Origin: Strongylocentrotus purpuratus
Taxonomy: Eukaryota; Echinodermata; Echinoidea; Camarodonta; Strongylocentrotidae
Assembly: GCF_000002235.5 (NCBI RefSeq)
Contig: NW_022145613.1
Coordinates: 11,680,429-11,744,428, forward strand
DNA: 64,000 nucleotides
Direction: 5' to 3'
Below are positions 36,009 through 48,705 of the stretch, piece by piece. Numbering within the stretch: position 1 is the first letter of the stretch; every line of letters starts with the position of its first letter. The notes below the pieces were generated by a model. The model was not told where the DNA came from and did not search any database. It worked only from the letters and a program-made list of their open reading frames with translations. Both the position numbers and the translations under genes were made by a program.

Positions 36009-39000
36009 TGGGGGGGGGGGGGGGTAATCACTTTCGTCGCTCTGTTATTCAATGAAACTAGATATATATTTTCAACAGAGCATACCCCTGAACCAAACAT
36101 ATTTATTTGTCGATCCTGAAGGAAACAGTGATAACTTTTAAGGAGCACCGTAATTGTATTCATTCATAAGCTCCTTCAGAACTCGCCTCTTTATGTTCGT
36201 TCTCTCACTACTGTCATAAAGCACACAAAATCTTTGTCATATATCTCTATTCATCAACTTAAAAAATAAATAGTTTAACGCAAAATTCAAACAGCAATTA
36301 ACAAATAATGATGATATTTTGTCACATAATAGAAAAGTCATGTTTCATTGTAAGAGTTAATTAGAAAACCTAACTACACCTATACATCTAGAAAATGGTA
36401 CTCCTTACAATTTCTCTTCATTTCTCTCAGGCTAAACTCCAGTTGGCTGTAGAGAGTTGGGAAAAGGAAATGAAAACTATGAAAGAAGAAGTCCGAACTT
36501 TGCAGGTAAGGCCAAACTATATTTCTGTTACAGGTAACTATTGATGGCACTGTGAGCCAAATTCAAGCAAAGATCACAGTTATTTGAAATTAGTTATAAA
36601 TGTTTAAATGAATTGTCCAATTTGAACGAAGTTCAAGGTAAAATTCACAAGTGTTTTTATCAGGTTAAAGTATAAATTCTGATTATTAAACCAAAAATCA
36701 ATTCCAGTGTTCATAAACATGGTCATGCATATATTAGTTTAATAACCAATCAAATGAAGGCAGGTAGCTCAGTCGGTAGAGCAGTGATCTCGTAATCCGG
36801 TGACCCGGGTTCGAAACCAAGTCGATGCGCTAGTGCCCTTTGGTAGGGCATTAATCCTCATTACCAGATCCCTCGGAGATGACCTAAAGCCGTCGGCCGT
36901 CTAGTTGCTTACTTACATTTATGCTTTCTTAGCAGTCAGGTAAAATAACTATCACCACATATAGAGTCATTGATGAGAAGGTGCTACAACCTGCAAAACA
37001 GTACACATTACTGGCAGCCCGGCGAGATCGACCGACAGCTCATTGCCACGAGACTGAAATGTCGGCCCTTCTGACAACTTTTCTGAGGGCTCACACGATC
37101 AAGCTTGTCGGCCTCATGGGCTGTCGGTCTCTCGGGCTATCAGTCTCGTGCGCTGTCGGTCTTTTGGTCATTTGGTCTTCCAGGCTGGAGGCATAATGGG
37201 GTGTCCCTGTGACTAAGCATTCTTTATAGGAATCATAAGTTCTCATATTACATTTCTATGCTATGTTTGCCATCGTCTCTATGCGCTTCCAAAGAGCTTT
37301 GGTTTTATTATCCCGGCTCAGCCTAGCCTAGCTGCCTTAATGAAGCTACTGAAACTTCAAGGAATCAATTCCTACTAGGGGTTGTTTCACAAAGATCCTA
37401 AGTCGAACTTAACTCTTAGTTTGACCTAAACATAATGGAGAGCCATTTGCAACCTTGAAATAAAAAATATGCAAAAGCGAAAATTCAGGTATTTTAGACT
37501 TTTTATGAATTCCACATCGAGAACATGAAATCTCCTTGATAATAGAAAATATATATGATTTGAATCAACATTTTATGACTTTTAAAATCACTTTTACAAA
37601 ATATTTTCATAAATGCTTACGTCTTTCCATAATTGTTAAGTCCAACTTAGAGGATAAGTTCAACTTAGGATCTTTGTGAAACACCCCCCCCCGTATCTTT
37701 TCACTTCGCCGGAATCAATTGTGGCAAATACATACCAATCTCTTGCCAAAGTACTGTAGCAGGGATTCGAAACCATATATATCCACAGCATCGGTTCAAT
37801 ACTTCCTATACCTTATGATTTTGACCCAGCTATCCAAGTACAACCTCGAGAGGACAGTGCGGGAGCAGCACCATAGACTCCAAACCCAGGGTCAGATCAA
37901 GACCTCAAATTCTGAGCAGGTGGCAGATATTGAGAACAGATGCAAGCATCTTCAAAAGGAGATGGCGTCTTATAGCGATGCACTCAATATCCTCAAAAAG
38001 GAAGGTAATTAACATAAAACAAGCAACTATATGTTTTAAAAATTTCATCTCGAGGATAATGTTTATGATGACAATTTAGGACGTTGAAAATATCAACCAA
38101 AGGCAGTTTTAATAGCCTTGTGCGGCACCTATAAATGTGTAAACATAACAATGAGATGCATCACATAATCGTAACATGATTTATTTAGGCAATATCATTT
38201 CTTGACAGTCTTTGTTTGCACGTGTTGAAGGTATATCAGCTTTAGTCTAGGTTTAAGCAGTTCTGCCTAAGTGAGTTCAGTTGTACTATAATTAGTCTGT
38301 CTGCAGATTTATATAGTACTATTATATCAACCTCTTCACCACTTGAACAAAGTTTTGTAACAAATATACACAACTTAATTTATTTTTTCTTCATTTCCTT
38401 GTTGTGACTCTCCCTCATTCCATCTTTTAATATCAATTTTGTCACAGAGTAGTCTATTTAGAAAGCTTGATGCACCATGAATCAGCAGAATTTATTCCGT
38501 CTTCTTTTCTAAAAATATATAGAACAAGTAATGTGAACACGAAGTTTTAGTCTAGAATTTGGCAAATTGTATGATTGAAGGCTAATCAAATTCTCTAGAT
38601 TTTTTTGGTTGGATTGATCAGTCTAATGCAACCTCTCAACATGACGAAGAGAGAGAGAAAGAGAGAGCAAAAGAGGATGAGGGCGCGAGGGAGATTTCCT
38701 AACGTCTCATCCGCAATGCCCTTTGATCCATTGAATAGTGACTGAAGCTGGTGTATTGAATAGGATGTTAGCATCGACCAACAGTCATCAGAAGTGTCAG
38801 ATATCATCACTGAGAGATGAGCTGGAGAAGAAACAGCAAGACATAATGAAGCTGCGTGTTCATGTCACTGAAATGCCAGACAGCGCTAGCGACCAGAGGG
38901 AGATGACTGAACTGAGGATAGAACAGCTGAATAAAGAATTGAAACAGGTAAAAAGGTTGTGTCTATCTTTTAACAGGGGTAGATCCGGCCATGCGGGGGG

Positions 39001-42000
39001 GGGGGGGGAGGGCATAATTCAGATAAATGACAGAACAAGATTATAATTTTTTTTTCTGTTTGGTGATTTGCATTGTAAAACTGAGAGAAAGAGAACAAAA
39101 ATTAGTAACCAGATGTTTATCTGGAGCCTTTTGGGCTAAAATGTTGAGGGGTCACAATTTTTGTGTGTGGTGTACTTAAAGGTAAGACCAATTTTGGAAA
39201 CGCCCCCCTCTCAAAAAATGAAATGGAAGGTCTTATTACCAATCATGTGAAAGAATATGTTTTGACTAATTCGTGATGATACAAATTTTGCCGAGAAACC
39301 GCCTACTAATTGATATATTTGGTAAATTATTATATCTATTTGGACCTGATAGATATCGCGCACGTGTCCCGTGGTCCCATAAACATCTTTCTGTGTACAG
39401 TGCTTGTATCTTTACCAGTACTGGGCCAAATTTCTTATCATTTTGATGATTCCGGAACCTTGCAGTACACACCAATACTTATATAAGCTACAGTGTAGAT
39501 GATCAACCTTTTCTGATCGATTCCACAACGTTTCTTTCACAATGCAATCGCATATATGACCATAACTGGTTCCATATCTTTAAAGTATGCCACATTCACT
39601 TTAAGGGGACATATGTCAGTTGTGCCTAATCCCTTAGTCTGCAACTGCCTTTGATAAACAATAATCATTAGATGTCTGATTAAGTAACGTCTATATTGAA
39701 AACCACATCGTGTTTTCTTTTTATTTTGTCCATCCACAGGTGGCACAAATAAATCAAGATTTGAAGAGTCAGCTTGAGGAAACTAGACTAGCTCATCAGG
39801 TACGTACTTGCATACACTTAGCTTGCTACAAATTAATCAGAGTTGCTCCACTATCTATCTTTAGTATCTTCTCCGGTTCGGAGGTTGATTGCAACATCTC
39901 TCCATTTCACTATATCTTCTGCCATTCTGGTGCACTCTTGCAGTTTTAGTCCACTCCAGTTCTTGACATTCTCTTCCCAGTTGATTCTGGGTCTTCCTCT
40001 AGGTCTACTTCCTTCAACTCTTCCTTCCAATACATCCTTTAATAGGCTTTGGTGCCTTTTAACATGACCGAATTATTTTATTTTTCTCTCCTTAGTTGCT
40101 CCACACTATCATTGAAATATGACAGTAATCATCATTTGGACAGCCTTATATAACTGTCCAAACAAATTGAATAAGATCCATTCTTCATTCTTGTTTTTTT
40201 AAATTTAAATTAAGTATTGGGGAGACATGTGAGGTAGGGGCAGGGGCTTCTCAAGACATTTCGATCAGGAGTGCCAGACCAATTTTGGTTTAAATTTAAC
40301 AACTGACTAAAAACAAACCTATCAATTTCGGCAGTATGAAAAGAAAAATATATATATATATCCATAGCGACAAAACATTTTTTTATGGAAGGGGGGTCGA
40401 ACATTCATAACCATATGGAAACATTTGCTTGTATTTGTCTCATAAAAGAAGTTGACCGTAAACTGAATCCCACACGGTGTTGAGTGCTCAGGGGTAACGA
40501 GCCACTGGCTTCATCGGGGAGGTAGTTCCATTATGTGAATGGGTAAATTAACTATTACGAAATGAGGGGACACATTACATTGTGCAATAGGGACACACAT
40601 TTTTTTTTTATTGTGCAGATCATACTTTTTTATTGACTTGAAACTATAAAACCAAAATGCTTTTTGTATTCTAACAATTGGAGTACAAACAATAATAACA
40701 GGTGAATGAAATGTATAAACACCACAAACACCTGGGGAGGAAGCATTCATAAATGTGAATAATTTAGTTGGTAAACGACTCCGATAAAACTATAAAACCA
40801 AAATGTAATTTGCGTTCTGTCAATTGGAGTACAAAGAAAGATAGCAAGTGAATGAAATGCTTCAACAACACAAACACCTGGGAAGGAAGCATCCATGAAT
40901 TTGAATAATTTAGTTGATAAACGACCATGCATGTGGACGTTTGGTGGACCAGTGAGCAGTTGATTCTTAACAACACGAGCCCATTTAAGAAAATCTTTCT
41001 ACCCCTGCGGCTTTAATGGTACGTTCCAGTAAATTAAATCAGTAAAATGGCTCTTGTTTTAAAATTACTCATTAAATAAAACCCAAAACTGCAGTGATAT
41101 CAGACAAAATATGTTATATCTTACTAATAATTAAAAAAAGATTTATAAACATTGTGAAAGTGTAGCATTTTACGATAAAAGACACCGATTTAGCGAAGAA
41201 GACGTCATTAGTGCGCTTGCATCAGGGAATTCAAGGTCAAAAGGTCAATTCAGACGCTGATAAGTTATTGGACAAGCCTTTTTGTTTGCTTTATTCCGAC
41301 ATAATTATACAATCAATCAAAACAAGTTTAATACCAGAAGAAAGCTAACGATTAGTATTTTCATTAACCGCTTGCCCCAAAGTCGCTTGACCACAGTGAA
41401 ACGAGTGAGAGCTTGCGAGAGCGGCCAAAGTGTGATTGAAACTCGCTATTTGCTCTTCTCCAACGCAAAAAGAGACGACATTGTGCTGGATAAATGTATT
41501 TTTCCGACAAAAGTACAGACAATTTTCATATGGTCTTTTTATAGTATACTTTATGAAATGTTACCCGAATGACTTCCGGGCGCCCCAATGTTTGAAAGAA
41601 ACGCACATTTTAGAAAACTTCACTTTTTCATGGAAAAATGTGTATTTGTTTTATGCACGCAAGTCAGATTGAGCGGATGATACAACGTTTCCATATGCCC
41701 TTCAAGTGTGAGACTTTCGTTTGATATTATGGTATCTCTTCTCCCAGGAGCCTCAATCAAACGTGTATCAAAAAAATAAATCAAATAAAAATAAATCAAA
41801 TCAAATCAAATTATCTGGCATATAGGTGACTCGAGCACAGCTGCAAGAATCGCAAGACCTCGCACAACGGTGCATGGCATCCACCAAAACACTGACAGAG
41901 AGGGCTACCCAGCAAGAAGCACAGGTAACAGCACTCACAAAAGAATGCGCTTTGGTGTCGGAGCAACACACAAAAGCAGAGACAGAAGTCGCTGGACTAC

Positions 42001-45000
42001 ACCACGAAATGGATGGTTGGGAGGCAAAGAGAAAAGCTGATGTAAATATTATAAACAAACATTATTTTAAAGCCCCACTGTACTACTTACAGCTACTTGC
42101 GCCCTCTATATAGCAAACAATGCCTAATCGGTGCCTGTTAGTCCCCATGATCCCCTTTTTTTATGTTAATTGAGAGCTGATTTGATGAGATAACCACCTG
42201 TCAGTGACCTTGCAGGGAGGTCTAATCCCCTGGTCAAACTAGTACAGACGGGCTTTAAGTTACTTTGAGAGGGAGCTGATACTTTCCAAGTTATATTAGG
42301 CTCTCTGTAGAATTATCAAATTCTTCATTTCAAGGAACTGATTTGACTTTATTCGTTGGTTTTGTTTAATAATCTGCAATTGTGTTGAAACATATAATTT
42401 AATGCACATGAATGTGAAACTGATGCAGTTATTATTATTTATTTTTTTAAAACATGATTTTATTCCTTTTACCTGTTTGCCTTGCCCTTCCCAAACCTGC
42501 AGCTCCTTATTCTGGAAGAGGAAACAGAGAAAGTAAAGAACCAATGCAGTAATCTTAAGAAAACCGTACAAAATCTGGAGGATATCAACACTAGTTGGGC
42601 GTCCAAAAATCAGGCCATGAAAAAGGATATGCAAGATTTAAAGGTATACTAAAGCAATATGTGCAAGTTGAAGAGAAAGTAAGATTATCATTTCTACAAT
42701 ACTTTAGTTATTTGAATAATATACAAAATATACAAAATATAAATTCATATGGAGTGAGTAAATGTGAGGAAAAAGATTACATTTCACATATTTACAAGAA
42801 AATAGTCATAAGCATAAGTTAACTGGTGCTTAGAAAATAGGAGAAAGATGTATTATTTTTGTCTATCTCTCTATGAATATATCAAATAATAGTCCAAATT
42901 TGTGTAAGATAGGATGAAAGAGCAACAAATATGATATGTGAAAAAATGACTTGGGTACACATGCACCAGGGTGTACACAGGGACAATACTCTTAATGTCT
43001 CTAGAAGGTAACTTGATTTAAACCATAGTTCATGTAGTTGGGGTTAAATATGATATTTATGGAATGTTTACATTCTTGACTGAAAACCATTAGAAAAGGG
43101 GTCGTAACCAACACAGAGCTCTAAATAGCATCTTACGATTATTGAATGTTGTACATGTATGCCCCCTTTGTTTTGTTGCTTTAAATGTGATGTATTTTGG
43201 GTTTAATTATTTCTGAAACTTTATGGTTTGCCTTTTCAGTTAAAGGTGCGCTTACTCCCTGACAGTGCAGTACATATTGATCTCTTAAAATACAGATGGA
43301 GCTCGACACCCAGTCTGCAGAATTGGACCAGTTGAAGCTCCCGATTTGCAAGTGTGACAGAGATACCCAGACTCGCTCAAGCACCAACAGCGATAATTGT
43401 TACGCAAGTACTACCATGACAGACAGAAATGAATGTGCCTCAATCCTGGCTGTTGAGGAATTAACTCCAGAATCAGTCAAGGTTGAGGATACACAGACGG
43501 TGAGGCAGAGCAAAACTCAGGACTTTCAAGTGGAAGGACAGCAGGAAGTGCATCAAGGAGAGGAAAGGAACAGCCTCATCCAAGAAGCGGATACTGCCCA
43601 CGCAACACCTTCCACTTCAGCTCGTGGTAATTTGCAAGAGACCATGGTGTGCAGCCTCAAGGATGAAACGGCGCGAGGTACAAGAGATCATATGAATGAG
43701 CAGAGGACAGAGGAACAGTCCTTAGATAACTTCAAAGACAACATTCCTATTGAGGATTTGCCGGTGGAAGTAGCAATTGTGGCGGAGCAGATCCAGAAGT
43801 GTAAAGGCGAAGGAGATACCTTACAGGATGTGTCAGCGGGTGAAGAAATCAGTCAGAACCAATTGCGGAGTATCGTTGTTACAGGCCCTTCGAATATGCC
43901 AGGACATTCGTCTGACGAGTTGAGCTTGAATCATCAGAAGGACACTCAACCAAAAAGAGTTGGGACAGGACAAAGTGCTGATGCATTCGATACCTTGACT
44001 ACGACATTGACGACTTTGAACACGATCTCATTGAAGACATACAGTGGAAGTTTGGAAGTCCCTGCCAAGGCAAACTATATTACGACTTCTCAAGCACGTT
44101 TGGGTAACCAACAACTACCAGCTGAGCTAGGCAACAATCCAGGAAGAATCATACCACTGGACAAGGAAGAAACATCACCTCCTGTACAGGAAAGCAAAAC
44201 ATCACCCGAGACGTACACTGATAATGAACCTGATGCTTGTGTAGGTAAAGCTGAAGAGGCACGATCCCACAGTGTAGTATTAGATGTATTTGGGAATCAA
44301 AATCAAGTTGACGCATACGATGAAGACATCGTGATTCCCCGTACCTACGTTGAAGAAAATTCCAGTCGTTGCAGAGGTGAAGAAAAAGGAGAACTGCAAG
44401 AACGTGAGCCAGTAGAATGTGACAGTGTTGCGCATGCTCATGAGGCAAATGTATTTCACGAGGTAGGGAAAGACAGGTTGCCAGGAGGTGCAGGAACTAG
44501 ACAGGGAGAGATTGGGTTGTCTTTAGAGAGTGGCCAGGTCAGTCTGAAGAGTGACAACATAGAAGCCTCAAAGACATTGCCAGTTTTTATCCTATCCACA
44601 GAAACGATACCAGGTAATAGCAAGTTTATTCCAACATCGAAACTGATGGGGATTTCTGTAACATCTGAAGAACCTTCTACACCAAAAGACATAAGTAAGA
44701 GAGGCACATTGGCAAAGAGTGCCCTTTCTGAAACTGATGGTACAGAGACTTTGCCTCAAGAGGAAAATGGTCCTCAAGATATTAATAGTTCACAGTCTTG
44801 TTATGATTCCACAGATAGGAAGGAAAGACCTTTGTCAGCAACGAATCTCTGTGAACCAGGCAACTACAACATCTTGAGGAAGAAAGGAGAATCCTCTCCT
44901 CTGACTACCAAGCCTACGTTTTTTCAGACGCCCAAGCGAAAGCACGCACCTTCCTTGCATCAGGTGTCCAGTCCTCCATTTGTTCCCAAACCACCTACAT

Positions 45001-46613
45001 TTGTGCCTGACATATCTGCATTTTCTTACATGTCAAACTCTGAACCATTGTCCTCTTTACGCAACATCGATGACCGTCAAAAGCACCCTCTAGCTAAGAC
45101 AAAGTCCACGTGGTCGTCTCCTAGCGTGAAGAAGAGTAGTGAGTTTGGAAGTGCAAAGTCATACTCTTCTTGGAAGACCCTTGATCAGCTGAGAATGCAG
45201 CCACATCAGCATCAGAGCAACCAAACAACGAGAATGCCCGTGAGGTTCTCCCACCTTCCACCATCAGCCCAGCAACTTCACCAATCCCTCTGCCACACCA
45301 CATCCTCGCCAACCTTGACATCGTCACCTACCATTCATCATCCGACAAGTAATTTGACTGCTCAACAGTCAACAGATCCGCCGAGACCTCTTGGCCTTTC
45401 GGAAGACAGTATCCTCGAGACATCAACAACTCGGGCTAAAGAAATCCACAGCGTCATGCCAAGACTAACGCATGGAAGATCAATCATTGACAGCAGCTCT
45501 GGAAGAGACGATCACAGCCACTTCCAAGAGAAAATATCATCTACAACAAAACAGGTATATTTATATAATTTTGCCACCTCCTAAATTTTCTTGAAATTTG
45601 TATGCAGGATATCCTGTTTAAATAAACTAATTTTCACTCTTCGCTTTCAAAAGAAAGGGGACGAATTATGCTGGATATGCCTGTGCTGTGGACAGATCAC
45701 AAGGTCCTCTCCTCGTATCTGTTGATATGAGTGTTGGTAGTCACTTCACTGCCGATTTAGCTTTCTAATTAAAAAATGTACCCATCTACCGATTATCTGT
45801 CACAACCTGCAGGCATGACTTTAGTCTATGACCACCTTTGAATACAAATAGTTCGACGTTATATTTCATTTGCATGATCTGAGAATGTTGTATCAACGTG
45901 TGATTGGTTTTTAACAACGTGAATATGAGATGATAATTCTCACTGTGGACTATATACAAAAAACGTTTTTTAATTTATAAAAAAAAAAGATGTATTATGG
46001 AAATCGAAATTAACCAGAAGTACAATTTGGATAAAGATAAGTTACCGTACTATACCTGAAGTGACAAACTTTCATTTCTCCTCGATCCCATTCTCCTTTA
46101 CACCATCTGCAATTCTTAAAAGCCCCACTGTCCTACTTGTAGCTACTTGCTCCCTCTATATAGAAAACAATGCCTAATCGGTGACCATTGGTCCCCCATG
46201 ATCCTCTTTTCTTATGTTAATCATGGAGTTACTAGCTCCATGTGTTAATTGAAAGCTAAGTTGATGAGATAGCCACCTGCCATTGACCACGCTGTGTGGT
46301 CTAATCCCTCCTGGCCAAACTAGCACAGCCTGCCTTTAAACGTCTTGTTATGTCCTCGGCCTTCCAGGTAACTGAGTCAAATCCAACCAGTCCGAAGTAC
46401 CCTCCTGTACCAGTCAACCTCGCGACGAGGCGGCTGCCTCCCCGCTCGGACCAAGATCGTGAAGGTGCTGCAGGGGATGCAGGCGGAGATGCAAGTCTCT
46501 TCTCCGACGACGAATGCGAGGAAGACATGAAAGATGGCGTGGCCAGCCAGATCGATCGTATCCAGAACTTTCTGAAGAAGGACCGATTGCGGAAAAGAGC
46601 GAAATTAGAGTGA
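33598..46613 (+). CDS. CCDC73: CCDC73-like coiled-coil protein, 11 coding exons
   Basis: Splice sites join 33598-33660, 34200-34271, 35819-35926, 36431-36505, 37830-38004, 38739-38947, 39740-39799, 41826-42041, 42503-42643, 43296-45554 and 46368-46613 into one 1,207-residue frame; all junctions are phase 0 except exon 5/6 (phase 1). Residues 1-373 are heptad-rich coiled coil. DSLKLKDLLIEVVEELKIAR and, across exons 4-5, EKEMKTMKEEVRTLQLSKYN resemble the start of vertebrate CCDC73 as I recall it. The remaining 830 residues are polar and probably disordered, ending with a basic helix (IDRIQNFLKKDRLRKRAKLE). ATG 33598 is chosen because an in-frame TAA lies at 33559. An acceptor at 33536-33537 suggests an upstream 5'-UTR exon. 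ATTAAA at 46731 may be the poly(A) signal. CCDC73's molecular role is unknown to me; another coiled-coil family remains possible. Confidence 0.75.
34436..34874. mobile_element. Poly-G-rich TIR repeat with 9-bp target duplication
   Basis: Inverted ends (CAGGCGCGGATCCAGGATTT; AGTGGCGGATCCAGGG read on the minus strand) are bracketed by the direct repeat GATGCAACG (34427-34435 and 34875-34883). Inside are three tandem modules: a T-run, CTCCCGAAAATT, CGCGCCGGCC, and long G runs (28 and about 38 G), then C and G runs. It lies in intron 2 of the CCDC73-like gene. Confidence 0.85.
35034..35142. mobile_element. Short TIR MITE, 109 bp
   Basis: The left end GGGCCCCGTCTTATAAA and right end TTCATAAGACGGGGGCC are inverted. 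The interior also pairs (AAGCTTCGATT region). It is non-coding and lies in intron 2 of the CCDC73-like gene. Confidence 0.7.
35511..35612 (-). mobile_element. SINE 3' fragment
   Basis: Inverse orientation partner of the body of the SINE at 36758-36952, sharing CTGACTGCTAAGAAAGCAT, CCTCGG(A)GA and GGCATTAATCCTCA in complement. The tRNA-like head is missing. Confidence 0.7.
36758..36952 (+). mobile_element. tRNA-derived SINE
   Basis: Box A TAGCTCAGTCGG (36765-) and box B GGTTCGAAACC (36808-36818) form the internal Pol III promoter of the tRNA-like head. The body has TGCCCTTTGGTAGGGCATTA and ends with CTTAGCAGTCAGGTAAA. It lies in intron 4 of the CCDC73-like gene, in sense orientation. Confidence 0.8.
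37378..37692. mobile_element. TIR MITE, about 315 bp
   Basis: A perfect 20-bp inverted repeat GTTTCACAAAGATCCTAAGT (37384-37403) and its complement (37663-37682), capped by GGGG and a C run. Subterminal CGAACTTAACTC and AAGTTCAACTT extend the pairing imperfectly. It lies in intron 4 of the CCDC73-like gene, 140 bp before exon 5. Confidence 0.8.
39365..39585. repeat. Dispersed repeat R, intronic copy
   Basis: About 220 bp that recurs at 8239-8415, 9661-9837 and 48706-48917. Shared words are CATCTTTCTGTG, ACCTTGCAGT(A/G)CACACC, GATTCCACA and TTTCTTTCAC(A/G)ATGCAATCG. It has no coding content. It lies in intron 6 of the CCDC73-like gene. Confidence 0.8.
39866..40075 (-). mobile_element. LINE reverse-transcriptase C-terminal fragment
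   Basis: The minus-strand translation reads GRRVEGSRPRGRPRINWEEN, then VKNWSGLKLQECTRMAEDIV and KWRDVAINL. This is the characteristic tail (E-G-x-R-x-R-G-R-P-R...W...W) of many non-LTR retrotransposon polyproteins. Only about 65 codons remain and the frame does not extend. It lies in intron 7 of the CCDC73-like gene, antisense to it. Confidence 0.85.
42071..42254. mobile_element. TTAA-flanked MITE, copy 1
   Basis: Ends AGCCCCACTGTACTA and its near-inverse TAGTACAGACGGGCT sit between TTAA (42067-42070) and TTAA (42255-42258). TTAA duplication is the hallmark of piggyBac-type insertion. The 184-bp interior carries CTCCCTCTATATAG and GATGAGATAACCACCTGTCA. It lies in intron 8 of the CCDC73-like gene, just after exon 8. 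Confidence 0.85.
43296..45554 (+). CDS. CCDC73: CCDC73-like gene, giant exon 10 (low-complexity region)
   Basis: A single 2,259-base exon codes 753 residues, about 62% of the protein. The acceptor TACAG ends at 43295 and the donor CAG|GTATAT follows 45554. The composition is rich in Ser, Thr, Glu, Gln and Pro with no recognised domain. The last 200 residues are Pro/Ser/His-rich (for example SSPPFVPKPPTFVP). Vertebrate CCDC73 also has one very long exon after the coiled coil, as I recall, which supports the assignment. Without splicing the frame would stop at 45584. Confidence 0.85.
46120..46335. mobile_element. TTAA-flanked MITE, copy 2
   Basis: Same family and orientation as 42071-42254, with the same core words and TTAA at both edges. 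A short local duplication (around ATGTTAATCATGGAGTTACT) makes it longer. Its right edge is only about 30 bp before the last exon of the CCDC73-like gene, so it supplies part of the final intron's branch-point region. Confidence 0.85.
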
Positions 46614-46915
46614 ACTCTTCCACTCCGTTTGTCGACATAATTAAGCCAAGAACAGAAACCCTTTCTTGATGAAAGATCGGTTGAAAAGAGTAAACTTACT
46701 AAACTTTTCTTTCCATAACGGTCCATATTCATTAAAGTCTCGTTGCGTTTTGTATTGTATTAACGATTTTAAGTAGACCGGGCAGCTTTTAGAGAAACGA
46801 TCATAAGTACAAGTTCCCACTAGTTCAACATCATATTGAAAATCATGTATTAGGGTTGTGGGTAAACTGCGTGGTAGTAGTCGAGGGTTTTGTGAAACGA
46901 TGCCCTCTCTTTATC
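46614..46915 (+). other. Probable 3' UTR of the CCDC73-like gene
   Basis: Sequence after the stop codon, with a variant poly(A) signal ATTAAA at 46731-46736. No frame or repeat was recognised. The transcript end is inferred only. Confidence 0.45.
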
Positions 46916-46917
46916 AG

Positions 46918-47185
46918 GCTAAGGCCTAAAACAAAAAAGATGTTGTATTACCCTTTAGGTGCCAAAACATGGGTTGGTCGGTCGGAAATCTTTTTTTTTT
47001 TTTTTTTTAATATTTTTTTTTCCTTTTTTTTTTTTACTCCTTCTTTGGGCTGATATTTCTCAGTTTTGAATGCTCTAATACATTTTTTCTTTAAAAAAAA
47101 ACGGTTAAAAAAAAAAAAAACTTAAAAAAAAAGCCGACCGTAGATTTCAACATTTTGGGGTCGTTTTCCAAGGGCAATTAAAAAA
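46918..47185. repeat. Dispersed inverted repeat pair, member 1
   Basis: GATGTTGTATTACCCTTTAG, GGTGCCAAAACATGGGT and a T-rich interior are the inverse of 49722-49932. Each member is itself foldback: its two ends share CCCTTT/AAAGGG and CCGACC words. Confidence 0.75.
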
Positions 47186-47364
47186 AAAAGCCTTATATGC
47201 ATGTCCCATTCAAACTAGGATTTAAGCTAACTTGCAAACATGCATGACAATATTCCTTTTTTGTAATGTAACCGAAATGTGATGCATTTGTCCTTGTGAA
47301 GTGCCTCTATACAAATTTATTTTAATTTACCTGTTATGAATAATTGTTTTTCAATAGTCTGAAT

Positions 47365-47402
47365 ACGTATTCCATACATTAGTTGGTGCTAGGTAGGGAA
47401 AA

Positions 47403-47445
<43 letters not shown>

Positions 47446-47495
47446 ATGGATTGCCCCACCTAGCAACAACTAATGTATGTTATTCGCATTTAACT
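47365..47495. repeat. Palindromic repeat around a TA/TG microsatellite
   Basis: ATACATTAGTTG..GCTAGGTAGGG and CCCACCTAGC.AACAACTAATGTAT are inverted around (TA)n(TG)n at about 47407-47447. A diverged relative at 50125-50216 is cut by another repeat. From 47500 to 48700 I see no gene or clear repeat. Confidence 0.75.
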
Positions 47496-48705
47496 TTCGA
47501 GATACAGATATTTATAATACTAGTATATGAATGAAAAAATTTGTACCAAGGCACTTGACAAATCTGTTCTGATTTGATTGCCGTTCTTGTAAATATTGCT
47601 TTCTCGATTCCTTAGATCATCATCTAAATTGGAGATATGAGGTCAATTTAAATTCAAGTAGAAATTAACTAAAAAGAAGAAAATTGCTTGTTCTTAAAGG
47701 TTTGATTTGTCTTTATGAATAAGCCAGTTTACGGTTGCAGTCTGAGCATGAGCAGATAAAGGTCATTAGTACCACAAAGGTAAAACCCACAGAGATGAAT
47801 TCTGGATATGCGCTCATGAAAGTTATGTATCATTTATGCACCAACGGTACATTCTAAGATAAGCAGGTGGAAGTATTCTTTTCAAGAGGGCAAACAAAAG
47901 GTATTCATGAAGCACATCTAGGACTTTGGCAGTTAGTATTCTAAGATGCTCAAAGTGGAACTTCTCCATGTGTAAAAGATCGATCTGTGGATATTTGGGG
48001 TCATTTTTACCATGTGCTATCTGTAAACTCCTTTATATAACAAGATCGCACCTCAATGAACAAGAATCAACCTAAGGGGAATTTCAATATCTATAGAGTT
48101 CGTTTTTGGATTAGGAATTATCCCGTTTTTATGTTCGAACGTTTGAAAAGGTGATGGACAAGGCCATTGAAATTGCCTCAATTTAATTTTTTTTCTCGAA
48201 AGTACTTGCGATCGTGGTATGTGCTAATCTGCAAAGTTTCACCACAAATTTTAAAGGGAAATAAATCCGCGAAGACATTCTTACCTTAATGTTTGGTCTC
48301 CAAATATTATTGTTAAAAGCTACTGAAATCCTTACCTTTTGCAGATATTCTCATAGATCTGTGGCAGTTATTGATAACACGATTTTAATGAAGCAGCTAG
48401 GCCCCCAATGAAGATTAAATGATCATAACTTTGATTGTTTGTGATTTTATTGATAACAGCAAAACTCTTTATTTCATCATGAACGATTTTAATTAAACTT
48501 TCCAGGTAAAATTCGAAGGTTTAAAGATAAACTTTAGTTCTGGTAAAAAAAGAAAATTAATTCTCACAGAATCAAACGAAACTTACACTGAATGTTCAAG
48601 GTTACAAATAAATGAAATGTGCCAAACAATTTTGGAAGAAAATGTGTACTGGCTGAGTAATGAGCATAGAAAGATAAGGAAAATCAAGGTAGCACTAGCC
48701 CCGAC

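Noticed and set aside
41282..41672. Two overlapping 78-96-codon plus-strand frames in intron 7 of the CCDC73-like gene
   Set aside because: No recognisable similarity, and neither is needed to keep the gene's reading phase.
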